Origin: a virus
Length of the DNA: 32,487 nucleotides
IMG/VR virus record: IMGVR_UViG_3300006641_000097
Location: 1 to 32,487 of that record
Reading direction: 5' to 3' (one strand)
Made by a program: the position numbers and the translations under genes. The notes below the pieces were generated by a model. The model made no database searches and had not been told where the DNA came from. It was given only the letters and a program-made list of their open reading frames with translations. Below, piece after piece: positions 1 through 8,274 of this stretch (position 1 is the stretch's first letter; each line of letters begins with the position of its first letter).

Positions 1-38
1 CCCTTCCGTCCGTCTCTCTCCCTGGATGTTCATGCAAG

Positions 39-404
39 GTGGTGGATGTGGCGTTGATGGGTTCGGTGGCGGCGTTCGTCGATGGCCTCGTGTTGGATGC
101 TCGGGGTCGGGTGTTGGCCGACCTGGCGTTGAGCTTGGCGGCGACGTTGGATGCCGGCTGCGAGTCGGGGTCACCTGCGGCGGTGGCGAAGGAGCTGCGG
201 GCGACGCTGGACGAGCTGACACCGAAGGGGACCGATGCCGACGATGACTGGACAGCGGTCGCTGATCTTGCCTCGGTTCGGGACACCTCGGGACGAGCGG
301 CGGGAGACGCTGGGCGGTCAGGTGGCGCTCGTCGCCGACCGGCTGGGGATGCCGCTGTACCCGTGGCAGCGGCACGTGATCGACGTCGCTCTCGAGCTGG
401 ATGA
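39..404 (+). CDS. terS: putative small terminase subunit (TerS)
   Basis: About 120 residues; the conserved-looking part is the first 75, with a helical LDARGRVLADLALSLAATLD stretch and an AAVAKELRATLDEL stretch typical of small terminase subunits of actinophages. It would bind the packaging site and hand DNA to TerL, which follows directly. The start is uncertain: GTG at 39, GTG at 48 (behind AAGGTGG at 36-42) and ATG at 57 are all in frame, and the frame is open to the left edge of the window. The stop lies about 170 nt inside terL. The tail after about residue 85 is low-complexity Arg/Ala/Gly and may be real overlap or the mark of a sequencing error. The call rests on position and helical pattern. 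Confidence 0.6.
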   Translation: MVDVALMGSVAAFVDGLVLDARGRVLADLALSLAATLDAGCESGSPAAVAKELRATLDELTPKGTDADDDWTAVADLASVRDTSGRAAGDAGRSGGARRRPAGDAAVPVAAARDRRRSRAG

Positions 405-1752
405 CGACGGCCGGTTCGTCTACAAGGAGATCGATCTCACGGTTCCTCGCCAGTCGGGGAAGACGACGTTGCAGCTGGCGAAGATGGTGTGGCGGGCGAC
501 GATCGCTCAACGGTCGCTGGGTCGTCAGACGATCACGTACACGGCGCAGACCCGTAACGCTGCCCGCCGGAAGCTTGAGCGTGACTTCGCTGAGGCGTTG
601 CGGATGTCGCCGGGGTCGTCGTTCCGTGAGGTCCGCAACCCGCGTGACCGTCCGTCGCGGGCGACCGAGTGGAAGTTGTCGTTGAACAACGGCTCCGAGC
701 ACATCCTGTTCGGCCGCGGCAACTACTTGAACATCGACGCTCCGACGAAGCGTGCCGGTCACGGTGACACCCTTGACGACGGCACGATCGATGAGGCGTT
801 CGCTCATCAGACCGACGACGTCGAGCAGGCGATGGAACCTGCGATGCAGACCCGCCGCAACAGCCAGCTGTGGGTGTTGTCGACGGCCGGCGACGAGAAC
901 AGCCTGTACCTGTGGCGCAAGGTGGTGGCCGGTAGGCGGGCGTGTGAGACAGGGGATCATGGTCGGGTCGCGTACTTCGAGTGGTCGCTGCCGGATGATG
1001 CGCCGTTCGACGACGAGGATCTGTGGGCGTCGTTCCACCCGAACATCGACCATCCCGAGGTGCTGGCGTCGATGCGGGCGGCGTTGTCGAAGGCGTTGCG
1101 TAACCCGGATGACCCGGACGCCGGCCTCAATGCGTTCCGTCGTGGGTTCTGCAATCAGTGGCCGAAGGTGCCCCGGTTGCCGTCGGATCGGGTGAATCTG
1201 CCGATCCCGGTCGAGGCGTGGGATGCGTGCCTCGACCAGGTGTCGTCTCCGTCGGATCCGGTCGTGTTCGCTGTCGACTCGGCGCCGGACCGATCGTGGT
1301 CGACGATCGTGGTCGCCGCCCGCCGCCCGGACGGGCTTGTGCACGTCGAGATCGTCGACAGCCGGGCCGGGGTGTCGTGGATCGGGCCGGCGATGACTTC
1401 GCTGGTGTCCGCCTGGTCGCCGGTGGCGGTCGTTGTCGAATCGAGGTCGCCGGCGATGTCGGAGCTGGCGCAGCTCGAGGCGTCGGGTGCGTCGGTGGTC
1501 AAGGTGCCGGTGGCGCAGTACGCAGCGTTCTGCGGCGGGTTCAAGGACCGGGTCGCTGAACGCACCGTCCGGCATCGCGGTGAGATGGGGTTCCGGTTGG
1601 CGCTCGACGGGTTGCGCAGCCGCAAGGTCGGCGAGTCGCTGTTCAGCTGGTCGCGGGCCGACGCCACGGCGGACATCACGCCGATCGTCGCCGCCACCCT
1701 GGCGGTCGCTCACCTGCCCGTGTCGGGGCCGTCGCCGTTCTTTGCCTACTGA
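235..1752 (+). CDS. terL: terminase large subunit (TerL), ATPase/nuclease
   Basis: 505 residues, full length for a siphovirus TerL. It pumps DNA into the procapsid and cuts the concatemer. The N-terminal PRFGTP block is followed by YPWQRHVIDVALELD, Walker A PRQSGKT (about 71-77), Walker B TIDEA (about 184-188, acidic pair D186/E187) and the coupling motif LWVLSTAGD (about 212-220). The RNase H-like nuclease half contains VVFAVDSAPDRS (about 343-354), VVVESRS (about 400-406) and a late Asp in ADITPIV (about 480), which fit its metal-binding acidic residues. ATG 235 follows AGGGG at 226-230; ATG 244 is the alternative. The gene overlaps terS in another frame. Confidence 0.95.
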   Translation: MPTMTGQRSLILPRFGTPRDERRETLGGQVALVADRLGMPLYPWQRHVIDVALELDDDGRFVYKEIDLTVPRQSGKTTLQLAKMVWRATIAQRSLGRQTITYTAQTRNAARRKLERDFAEALRMSPGSSFREVRNPRDRPSRATEWKLSLNNGSEHILFGRGNYLNIDAPTKRAGHGDTLDDGTIDEAFAHQTDDVEQAMEPAMQTRRNSQLWVLSTAGDENSLYLWRKVVAGRRACETGDHGRVAYFEWSLPDDAPFDDEDLWASFHPNIDHPEVLASMRAALSKALRNPDDPDAGLNAFRRGFCNQWPKVPRLPSDRVNLPIPVEAWDACLDQVSSPSDPVVFAVDSAPDRSWSTIVVAARRPDGLVHVEIVDSRAGVSWIGPAMTSLVSAWSPVAVVVESRSPAMSELAQLEASGASVVKVPVAQYAAFCGGFKDRVAERTVRHRGEMGFRLALDGLRSRKVGESLFSWSRADATADITPIVAATLAVAHLPVSGPSPFFAY

Positions 1753-1772
1753 TGCTGCGCCGCGGAGGTGCC

Positions 1773-1919
1773 ATGCGATCGATCGTGACATCAGTGTGTG
1801 AGGTGGTCGGCATGGCTGTCGTGTCGGTCGGCGTCGGCGTCTGGTTCGGCGTCGGGCCCGCTTTGGTGGCCGCTGGGGCGGCGCTCGTCGGCGTCGGTAT
1901 CGCTGGCGGTCGCTCGTGA
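1773..1919 (+). CDS. small hydrophobic membrane protein
   Basis: 48 residues starting MRSIVTSVCEVVG. ATG 1773 has a good ribosome binding site (GGAGG at 1764-1768), and its TGA overlaps the portal GTG start by 4 nt, so it looks like a real coupled gene. Residues 13-44 are almost entirely Val/Gly/Ala with one Trp-Phe, enough for a long transmembrane helix or a tight helical hairpin with Gly in the middle. No function is recognised. Small membrane proteins at this position occur in some actinophages, but none has a role I can name. Confidence 0.65.
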   Translation: MRSIVTSVCEVVGMAVVSVGVGVWFGVGPALVAAGAALVGVGIAGGRS

Positions 1920-3088
1920 GCCTGTTCGTTCGCCGGGCGCGCGTCGAGCAGCGCGACCAGATGACCGACACGTTCGCTGCTCTGCGCTCGGCGCGGGTGT
2001 CGGGAACGTGGTCCGGTGTGCCGGTCACACCCGAGGCGGCTCTGTCCGTTCCTGCAGTGTGGGCGTGCACGCAGCTCACCGCCGGCTTCATCTCGCAGCT
2101 GCCGTTCGACGAGTTCCGCAAGGTCGGCGACGAGCGCCAGGAGCTGCCGCCGTCTCCGCTGCTGGTCACACCGGCGGCCGATGTGCCCATCGAGGACTGG
2201 TTGTTCCAGGCGGTCGAGTCGGCCCAGCTGCACGGCTCGGCGTACGGGATGATCGTCGCCCGTGATCGTGGGTTCTGGCCGACACAGATCGAGCTCATCC
2301 ACCCGAATCGGGTGCAGGCTCGCTACACGCCCGACCGGCGCCTCCAGTGGAAGGTCGACGGGTCGATCGTGGACCCGGCCGACATGTGGCGCATGACGGG
2401 GCGTCCCGAGTTGGGTTCACCGCTCGGGTTGCCGCTGTTGGAGTACATCGCCAACGCCGCCGGGACAGGCATCGCTGCTCGCCGGTACTCGGCCGAGTGG
2501 TTCGTCGACGGCGGCGCCCCGCCCGCCGTCATCAAGCCGGAGCGTGACCCTGGTCAGGCCGGCGCTGAGGCGTTGAAGCAGCGGGTGATCGAGGCCATCA
2601 GGTCACGTCGCCCTGTTGTCATCCCTTCCGATGTGGAGGTGACCGCATGGGGTGGCCGGTCGACGCCTGCCGAGGCCGAGCTCGTCCAGTTGTTGCGCAG
2701 CAACGCCACCGACATCGCCATGTTCTACCAAGTGCCCGCTGAACTGGTCGGTGGGCAGGCGGGCGACTCGATGACGTACAGCAACCTCGATGCCCGCGTG
2801 CTGAACCTGCTCGTGTTCGGCGTGTCGTACTGGCTGACCAAGCTCGAACGGTCACTGACCCGCTGCCTGCCCGCCGGCCGGTTCGTGAAGGCCAACGAAC
2901 GGGCGATGATCCGCACCGACATCAAGACGCAGACGGACGTGTTCACCGCCGAGATCCGTGCCGGCATCCGCACCCCGAACGAGGCCAGGTCGAAGCTCGA
3001 CCTGCCACCCGTACCGAACGGCGACGACACCTTGTGGCCGCCGTATTCAACATCAACGCCCGTGGACGTGACCCCAGGAGGCCAGTGA
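1916..3088 (+). CDS. portal protein, HK97 family
   Basis: 390 residues, normal for an HK97-type portal, the dodecameric ring at the capsid vertex through which DNA passes. Seen: the N-terminal LSVPAVWACTQLTAG helix, HGSAYGMIVARD, IHPNRVQARYTPD, a DMWRMTGRPELG loop near the usual crown/wing transition, and the VPAELVGGQAGDSMTYSNLD segment that is a hallmark of these portals. The C-terminus ends in NEARSKLDLPPVPNGDD, typical of siphovirus portals. It starts with GTG overlapping the upstream small gene (GTGA), and its TGA shares one base with the protease ATG. Confidence 0.95.
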   Translation: MSLFVRRARVEQRDQMTDTFAALRSARVSGTWSGVPVTPEAALSVPAVWACTQLTAGFISQLPFDEFRKVGDERQELPPSPLLVTPAADVPIEDWLFQAVESAQLHGSAYGMIVARDRGFWPTQIELIHPNRVQARYTPDRRLQWKVDGSIVDPADMWRMTGRPELGSPLGLPLLEYIANAAGTGIAARRYSAEWFVDGGAPPAVIKPERDPGQAGAEALKQRVIEAIRSRRPVVIPSDVEVTAWGGRSTPAEAELVQLLRSNATDIAMFYQVPAELVGGQAGDSMTYSNLDARVLNLLVFGVSYWLTKLERSLTRCLPAGRFVKANERAMIRTDIKTQTDVFTAEIRAGIRTPNEARSKLDLPPVPNGDDTLWPPYSTSTPVDVTPGGQ

Positions 3089-3717
3089 TGGTCGCAGAGT
3101 TCCTCGACCTCGGCCGCGAGGTTCGCATCTCGTCAGGGTTCGAGGTGCGCTCCCTGAACGCCGACGGCCCGATCGTCGAACTGAACGGCTATGCGTCCGT
3201 CACCGGCCACCCGTACGACGTCGCCGGCGGGCCCGACCTCGGTGGCTGGGTGGAGACGATCGCCCCTGGTGCGTTCGCTCGCACGCTCGGACGGGCCGAC
3301 CAGAACCGGGCGCTGCTGTTCCACCATGACGGCTCCCGTGTCCTCGCCACGACACGATCGAACACCCTCACGATGACCGAGGACAGCGTCGGTCTGCTGG
3401 TGCGCGCCGAGCTGGACACGTCGGTGACGTGGATTGGCGACCTCGTGCGCCAGATGGAGGCCGGGACGATCGACGAGATGTCGATCGGCTTCTATGACAC
3501 GACCGGCCCCGGTGGCTGGTCGAAGGACTACACGCACCGCACCATCTCCGAGGTGCGCCTCGTCGAGGCGACGGTCACATGGGCGGGCGCGAATCCCGCC
3601 ACCGTCGCCGCCATCGAGCGGACACGTGACGCCGTTGCGGCCGTCCGGTCCGCTCACCCCGCTCTCAGCGTCGACCGGGTTCGCCTGGCCGCCGCTGCCG
3701 CGTTGGCTCGCCGCTGA
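3088..3717 (+). CDS. HK97-type prohead (capsid maturation) serine protease
   Basis: 209 residues from ATG 3088, which has AGGAGG just upstream and overlaps the portal stop by one base; an in-frame GTG at 3034 would give an unlikely longer form. Family features: GYASVTGHPYDV, WVETIAPGAFARTL, RALLFHHDGSRVLA (His79/80, candidate catalytic His) and IDEMSIGFYDTT (Ser132, candidate nucleophile), then the VRLVEATVTWAGANP strand that ends the fold. The enzyme cleaves the scaffold or N-terminal delta domain of the capsid protein during assembly. Here the delta-like coiled coil is still part of the major capsid protein encoded next. Confidence 0.93.
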   Translation: MVAEFLDLGREVRISSGFEVRSLNADGPIVELNGYASVTGHPYDVAGGPDLGGWVETIAPGAFARTLGRADQNRALLFHHDGSRVLATTRSNTLTMTEDSVGLLVRAELDTSVTWIGDLVRQMEAGTIDEMSIGFYDTTGPGGWSKDYTHRTISEVRLVEATVTWAGANPATVAAIERTRDAVAAVRSAHPALSVDRVRLAAAAALARR

Positions 3718-3809
3718 CGCACCCCACCCACGACCCGGGCTGACAGCCACGGCGACGCACTCGGAGCCCCATCGAGGGCCACCCCTGCCCGCCCCCTGCG
3801 CCCCCTCGT

Positions 3810-3839
3810 GGTCAACGCAATGCACACCCCCCGTTGACC
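3810..3839 (+). promoter_or_regulatory. 8-bp perfect inverted repeat ahead of the capsid gene
   Basis: GGTCAACG (3810-3817) and CGTTGACC (3832-3839) form a perfect hairpin with a 14-nt loop, ending 3 nt before the capsid ribosome binding site AGGAGG (3842-3847). It lies in the 137-nt gap between protease and capsid genes, by far the largest gap in the head region. It could be an mRNA stabiliser or processing site for the most abundant transcript, or a protein binding site. The sequence contains TTGACC, but no convincing -10 follows. Confidence 0.5.
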
Positions 3840-3854
3840 CCAGGAGGTCCACCC

Positions 3855-5210
3855 ATGTCCACCCTCATCGAGCGCGTCCGCGCTCGCATCACCGAACTGA
3901 CCGCCCAGCGCGCCGATATCGACGCAGAGCTGGACGGCATCGTCGCCGACCCCGAGGCCCGTGGCTTCGACTCGACCGACGCCGCCCTCGCCCGCGTGAA
4001 CGAGCTGCGCGACGCCGGCCGTCAGGCCGACACCGACCTGGCCGCCGCCACCGAGCAGCTGAACGCTCTCACCGCCCAGGAGGAGCGCCAGGTGGCCGCA
4101 GTGCCGGCCCGCCCGGTCAACGTCGGCGGCGCCGTCGTGCGTTCCGAGGAGCGCACCTACGACGCCCACCGCCACGACCGCAGCTTCTTCGTCGACGCCT
4201 ACCGGGCCGAGTTCGGTCGCGACACCGAGGCCGCCGACCGCATCCAGCGGCACATGCGCGAGGTCGCCATCGAGCGCCGCGACATCACGTCGTCGACGCT
4301 CAACGGGCTCATCCCGCCGGTGTACCTGCTCGACCAGGCGGCGACGCTCGCCCGCGCCATGCGGCCGTTCGCCGACGCCGTCCCCGGCTACACGCTGCCG
4401 CAGACCGGCATGTCCGTCGTCGTCACGAAGGTGACGACCGGCACCGCCGCCGCCGCGCAGACGTCGGAGAACACCGCTGCGCAGGAGACGAACCTCGTCA
4501 CCACCGACCTGTCGGTGCCCGTCGTGACCGTCATGGGCCAGCAGGACCTGTCCCGCCAGGCCATCGAGCGTGGCGCCGTCACCGACGCCCTGGTGTTCGC
4601 CGACCTCGTCGCCGACTACGCGACGAAGCTCGACGCCCAGTGCATCAACGGCTCGGGCGCGAACGGGCAGTCGTTCGGCATCATCACCACCACGAGCGTC
4701 GGCACCGACAGCTATGCGGCGACGACCGTCGCCGCGTTCTACGGCTCCATCAACGCCGCTCTCTCCCGCGTGGCGTCGAACCGGTACGCCCCGGCGACCG
4801 TCATCGTCATGCACCCGCGCCGCTGGCACTGGCTGCTGTCGAAGGGTGACAGCACCGGTCGGCCGTTCGTGGTGCCATCGGAGCGGGTCGCGTGGAACCC
4901 GACCGGGATCGGTCAGACCGAGGGCTCCGGCATCGCCGGCACCCTCGCCGGGCTCCCCGTCATCGTCGACGCCAACGTGCCGACGAACCTCGGCGCCTCC
5001 ACCGACGAGGACCGGGTCATCGTGACCCGCCTCTCCGACCACGCCCTGTGGGAGTCGCCGGTGATGACCTTCGCGTTCGACCAGGCGCTGAACCCGCCCG
5101 CGTCGATCCGGCTGGCCGTCGCCGGGTACCACGCCTTCACGGCGGGCCGCTACCCGGCTTCGACCTCGCTGGTGCAGGGCACCGGCCTGGTCGCCCCGAC
5201 GTACGGCTGA
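3855..5210 (+). CDS. major capsid protein, HK97 fold
   Basis: 451 residues from ATG 3855 behind AGGAGG. Residues 1-85 are a charged, Ala/Glu/Arg-rich coiled coil (STLIERVRARITELTAQRAD...), the internal scaffold or delta domain expected to be removed by the protease. From about residue 110 the HK97 body follows: TSSTLNGLIPPVYL, an RAMRPFADAVPGYTLP N-arm/E-loop region, ENTAAQETNLVTTDLSVPVV, the spine-helix region, HPRRWHWLLS and GLPVIVDANVPTN in the A-domain, and a C-terminal PASIRLAVAGYHAF strand. The upstream hairpin and the downstream strong hairpin suggest a separately controlled, highly expressed unit. Confidence 0.93.
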   Translation: MSTLIERVRARITELTAQRADIDAELDGIVADPEARGFDSTDAALARVNELRDAGRQADTDLAAATEQLNALTAQEERQVAAVPARPVNVGGAVVRSEERTYDAHRHDRSFFVDAYRAEFGRDTEAADRIQRHMREVAIERRDITSSTLNGLIPPVYLLDQAATLARAMRPFADAVPGYTLPQTGMSVVVTKVTTGTAAAAQTSENTAAQETNLVTTDLSVPVVTVMGQQDLSRQAIERGAVTDALVFADLVADYATKLDAQCINGSGANGQSFGIITTTSVGTDSYAATTVAAFYGSINAALSRVASNRYAPATVIVMHPRRWHWLLSKGDSTGRPFVVPSERVAWNPTGIGQTEGSGIAGTLAGLPVIVDANVPTNLGASTDEDRVIVTRLSDHALWESPVMTFAFDQALNPPASIRLAVAGYHAFTAGRYPASTSLVQGTGLVAPTYG

Positions 5211-5223
5211 CCCGGCGTCTGAT

Positions 5224-5259
5224 CTGCCCGCCCCGGTGTCGTCCCGCCGGGGCGGGCAG
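5224..5259 (+). terminator. strong GC hairpin after the capsid gene
   Basis: A perfect 13-bp inverted repeat, CTGCCCGCCCCGG (5224-5236) and CCGGGGCGGGCAG (5247-5259), with a 10-nt loop, begins 13 nt after the capsid stop. There is no T-tract, as in many high-GC terminators. The next gene continues in the same direction, so partial termination or 3'-end protection of the capsid mRNA is the most likely role. Confidence 0.7.
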
Positions 5260-5292
5260 TCACACCCCCAGGGACGAGGGACGAGGGACGAC

Positions 5293-6060
5293 ATGGGCAA
5301 GAACACTCGCGGCCGGGCGCGCCCCAGCTCGGGCCGGGGACCGGCCACCGGTTCCGTCATCATCGGCATCCCGTCCAGGGGCCAATGCGAGTCACACTTC
5401 GCTCGGACGCTCTGCGACCTCGTGATGTGGGATCAGCGGATCGGTCGCCGCCATCTGCACGAAGAGCATCCGGTCATCTGGACGCTCGGCTCGACGCAGG
5501 TCGTCGTCGCCCGCAACGTGCTGGTGCGCAAGTTCCTCGAGTACGGCGGCGACTGGCTGCTGATGCTCGACGACGATCAGGTCTATCCGCAGGATCTGCT
5601 CGAGTGGCTGATCGCCTCGGCTGACAAGGACGAGCGACCGATCGTCGGTGTTCCGGTGTGGCGCTTCGCCTCCGATGGGGAGGCCGGGCCGACACCACGG
5701 GTGACGCACAACGTGATGGACATCCACGAGTCAGGCGGGTTCGTCGAGTGGACGGACGAGCTGCCCGACAAGTCGGTCGTGCAGGTCGCCGCCGTCGGCA
5801 CCGGCTGCCTCATGGTTCACCGTTCGGCGTTGGAACGGATGCGCGAGTGGAGCGTCGAGCAGGGGCTCGGCGCCGACTGGTGCTGGTTCCGTCACTCCGT
5901 ATGGCAGCCCGCCGACATGGCCGAGGGCGAAGACCTGTACTTCTGTCGCCTGGCACGCATGGTCGGCATCCCCGTGTTCGTGTCGACGTTCACGACGTTG
6001 CCGCACGTCAAGTCGGTGCAGCTGTCCGGTCCGGTGCCGGGCGGCCTGGTGACGGTGTGA
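5293..6060 (+). CDS. GT-A-fold (family 2-like) glycosyltransferase
   Basis: 255 residues from ATG 5293. A basic, Gly/Ser/Arg-rich start (1-20) leads into SVIIGIPSRGQ (first strand of a GT-A nucleotide-sugar domain), ARNVLVRKFLEYGGDWLLML and DDDQ (93-96), matching the metal-binding DxD of family 2-type enzymes. A later GEDLYFCRLA resembles the ED motif near the catalytic base, and LPHVKS supplies a possible metal His. There is no membrane segment. Substrate and acceptor are unknown; it could decorate virion proteins or, with the membrane protein next door, host surface glycans. The ATG follows three tandem GGGACGA units (5271-5290). An in-frame GTG at 5236 is inside the hairpin and less likely. 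Confidence 0.8.
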   Translation: MGKNTRGRARPSSGRGPATGSVIIGIPSRGQCESHFARTLCDLVMWDQRIGRRHLHEEHPVIWTLGSTQVVVARNVLVRKFLEYGGDWLLMLDDDQVYPQDLLEWLIASADKDERPIVGVPVWRFASDGEAGPTPRVTHNVMDIHESGGFVEWTDELPDKSVVQVAAVGTGCLMVHRSALERMREWSVEQGLGADWCWFRHSVWQPADMAEGEDLYFCRLARMVGIPVFVSTFTTLPHVKSVQLSGPVPGGLVTV

Positions 6061-6878
6061 AGATCGGCCCCGACGCCGCCCGCTACCTGGCGGCCGGTGA
6101 CGGTCATCGGGTCAGTCGCCCGTTCCATCTGCGCTGGTCGCTGCCGTTCCTGTGCGGCTCGAACGTCCGAGCGTGGTGGGTCGTGTGGCTGGCCTCGTGG
6201 CCGGTGATGGCGGCGGCGATGGTCGCCTGGCGGATCGTGGTCGGCGACGGCTGGCGGGTGGCGGTCGCCGCCGCAGTGGTGCTCGCCGGGTTGCCCGGCA
6301 TCGTCGGCCCGCAGGTCGTCGTGCCGGTCGGTGTCGACCTGCCGGCGACGGCGACGACGCTCGTCGGCGTGTGGCTGATGTCGATGGGTCAGCCGGGCCA
6401 GGTGGCCGCAGGCGTGGTCGTGGTGGCGCTCGCCGCAACTATGAAGGAATCTGCGCCGGTATTTGCTGCGTTGTGGGCGTGGTCGCTGTGGCCGTTGGTG
6501 GCGCTCGTCGTCGTGGCGGTTCGCTGGCTGATCGTGAAGCCGGGACCGGACCCGCTGGGGCCACGGTTCCAGGCGATCGCCGATCATCCGGTGCGTGAAG
6601 CGGGGGCGGCGCACCGGGGCCGCTGGCGGGACGGGTGGCTGATGGTCGCCCCGTGGGGTGTCGGGTTGATCGCCTTGCACTCGCTGTCCGTGCAGCTGGT
6701 CGTGACGGTCGCCGTCGCCTATGCGCTGCTGCTCGTCGCCACCGACACGGTGCGGATCGTTCAGCACGCAGCCGGGCCCGTTGTGGCTGCTGCGGCGTGC
6801 GCTCAGGTGCCTGTCGGCTGGCTGCCGGTCGTGTGCGTGTTCGGTGTCGTCTGGTTCTGGCAAGTCGAAAGGGTGTGA
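6057..6878 (+). CDS. polytopic membrane protein, GT-C-like
   Basis: About 273 residues, starting at GTG 6057 inside the glycosyltransferase stop (GTGA). After a soluble start of about 25 residues there are roughly seven to eight hydrophobic segments. The stretch VGVDLPATATTLVGVWLMSM, then ALAATMKESAPVFAALW, resembles the Asp-containing loop and the A-x-x-x-K-E helix of GT-C membrane glycosyltransferases, but the protein is shorter than those enzymes. A tail RFQAIADHP loop is cytosolic-looking. Translational coupling to a GT-A enzyme suggests a two-component sugar-transfer system. A flippase or simple anchor is the alternative. The GT-C resemblance is by eye only. Confidence 0.7.
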   Translation: MKIGPDAARYLAAGDGHRVSRPFHLRWSLPFLCGSNVRAWWVVWLASWPVMAAAMVAWRIVVGDGWRVAVAAAVVLAGLPGIVGPQVVVPVGVDLPATATTLVGVWLMSMGQPGQVAAGVVVVALAATMKESAPVFAALWAWSLWPLVALVVVAVRWLIVKPGPDPLGPRFQAIADHPVREAGAAHRGRWRDGWLMVAPWGVGLIALHSLSVQLVVTVAVAYALLLVATDTVRIVQHAAGPVVAAAACAQVPVGWLPVVCVFGVVWFWQVERV

Positions 6879-7771
6879 TCGTGCAGACTTTCGCCGACCA
6901 GCGCTTCGTGCGCGCCACCGCCGGCACCCTGTCGTGGCAAGGCGTCGACGCCGACGGCGAACCCGCCGATCCGGGCACCGTCACGATCGGTGTCACGTCG
7001 TCGGACGGGTCGACTGTGATCGCTGCGGCCACCGCCACGTCCGGGGCGACCACGAACCCGAGGACGAAGGCGCTCACAGTGGCGCAGACCGCCAACCTCG
7101 ACCGGCTCACGGCGACGTGGACCGTGTCCGGGGTCGCCGTAGCCACCACCAATGTCGACATCGTCGGCGGCGTCTACGCGTCCGTGGCAACGATCCGGGC
7201 CACCGACACGGTGCTCGCATCCGTCACCGTCGACCCGACGGCGACCCTGACCCGGGCACGCACCGCCGCCGAGCAGCTGTTCGAATCCGTCACCGGTGTC
7301 GCCTGGGTGCCCCGATTCGACGTCGTACGGCTGAACGGCACCGGAACCTCGAGGATCCTGTTGCCGTGGCCGCAACTTCGACGGGTGCGCTGGTGCCGCA
7401 TCTACTCCGATGCGACGACGTACACGTCGCTCACGGCGGGCGAGCTGGCGGCGATCCCCGCCGACCCCGCCGGTGTCGCCGTCCGCACCGACCTCGGTGT
7501 CTGGCCGGCCGGTGCCGCCAACATCGAGATCGGCTACGAGCACGGCTATGACCGGCCGCCGCAGGACATCGTCGATGCGCTGGTGAAGACGGTCAGGCGT
7601 GGCGCCCGCCGCTTCGACAACGGTCTGCCGGACAACGCCACCAGCCTGCAGCTGACAGATGTCGGGTCGGTGAGCCTGGCGACGCCAGGGATCGGGTCGT
7701 GGCACACCGGTATCCCCGAGGTCGACGAGGTGTTGAAGCGGCGCAGCCACCGCACCCCAGGTGTCGCCTGA
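6875..7771 (+). CDS. head-tail connector/adaptor protein
   Basis: About 298 residues; GTG 6875 overlaps the previous stop (GTGA), GTG 6881 is an alternative. Residues 1-95 are beta-rich and Thr/Ala-rich (VTIGVTSSDGSTVIAAATAT), like an added Ig-like or decoration domain. From about residue 115 the helical connector begins: TRARTAAEQLFESVTGVAWVPR, followed by RIYSDATTYTSL and IEIGYEHGYDRPPQDIVDAL, the pattern of HK97 gp6-type adaptors that bind the portal. The end, GIPEVDEVLKRRSH, is also typical. The N-terminal extension makes it about twice the usual length of the adaptor alone. Confidence 0.8.
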   Translation: MIVQTFADQRFVRATAGTLSWQGVDADGEPADPGTVTIGVTSSDGSTVIAAATATSGATTNPRTKALTVAQTANLDRLTATWTVSGVAVATTNVDIVGGVYASVATIRATDTVLASVTVDPTATLTRARTAAEQLFESVTGVAWVPRFDVVRLNGTGTSRILLPWPQLRRVRWCRIYSDATTYTSLTAGELAAIPADPAGVAVRTDLGVWPAGAANIEIGYEHGYDRPPQDIVDALVKTVRRGARRFDNGLPDNATSLQLTDVGSVSLATPGIGSWHTGIPEVDEVLKRRSHRTPGVA

Positions 7772-8262
7772 TGGCGCAGTACCTGACCAGCCGCATCTAC
7801 GCGGCGATGGAAGCGACCCACGTCCGCCTGGCGGCCGTGTCGTACACGGCGCTGAACGGTCGTGCCCCGGTGGTCACGTTCGCTCGCACCGGCTCCGATC
7901 TCGGCGCCGAATCGGTCGAAGTGCTCGGGGCGCCGGCTCAGGATTCGACGATCACGGTTCGGGCGTCGACCCGGCTGAACGAGTCGTTCGCGTTGCGGAT
8001 CGTGATCCGCACGGACGCCGCCCACGCCGACGGCATCACAGCGTTGCGTCGGCTCGCTGTGCTGTCGAGCGAGGTGGAGGCGGCGTTCCGGTCGAGCACC
8101 ACCGGCAAACCGATCCTGCTGTCCGAGGTCGCCGGGTTGTCGACCGACGTCATCGAGTCGCAGGCGGCGACGCTCGGCGTCGCCCCCGTCGTGTACCCGC
8201 TCGACGGCGGCGGGTACGGGGCGATGGCCGTGCTCGACATCGCCGTCAACGCCGTCATCTGA
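7771..8262 (+). CDS. head-tail joining / tail terminator candidate
   Basis: 163 residues; ATG 7771 overlaps the connector stop (TGATG). The sequence alternates short strands and helices (LTSRIYAAMEATHVRLAAVSY, SFALRIVIRTDA, LRRLAVLSSEVEAAF), and its position between the connector and tail tube genes suits a stopper or tail terminator. No diagnostic motif is visible, so the call is positional. It is followed 12 nt later by a small gene with its own ribosome binding site. Confidence 0.5.
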   Translation: MAQYLTSRIYAAMEATHVRLAAVSYTALNGRAPVVTFARTGSDLGAESVEVLGAPAQDSTITVRASTRLNESFALRIVIRTDAAHADGITALRRLAVLSSEVEAAFRSSTTGKPILLSEVAGLSTDVIESQAATLGVAPVVYPLDGGGYGAMAVLDIAVNAVI

Positions 8263-8274
8263 CAAGGAGCTGCC

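Noticed and set aside
3654-3849. Additional gene between protease and capsid
   Set aside because: The 137-nt gap has no frame with a start and ribosome binding site; the continuing plus frame is Pro/Arg-rich.
3654-5369. 571-codon open frame on the minus strand opposite the capsid gene
   Set aside because: Composition is Gly/Arg/Asp/Val-rich filler created by the codon bias of the high-GC capsid gene; no start context or motif.
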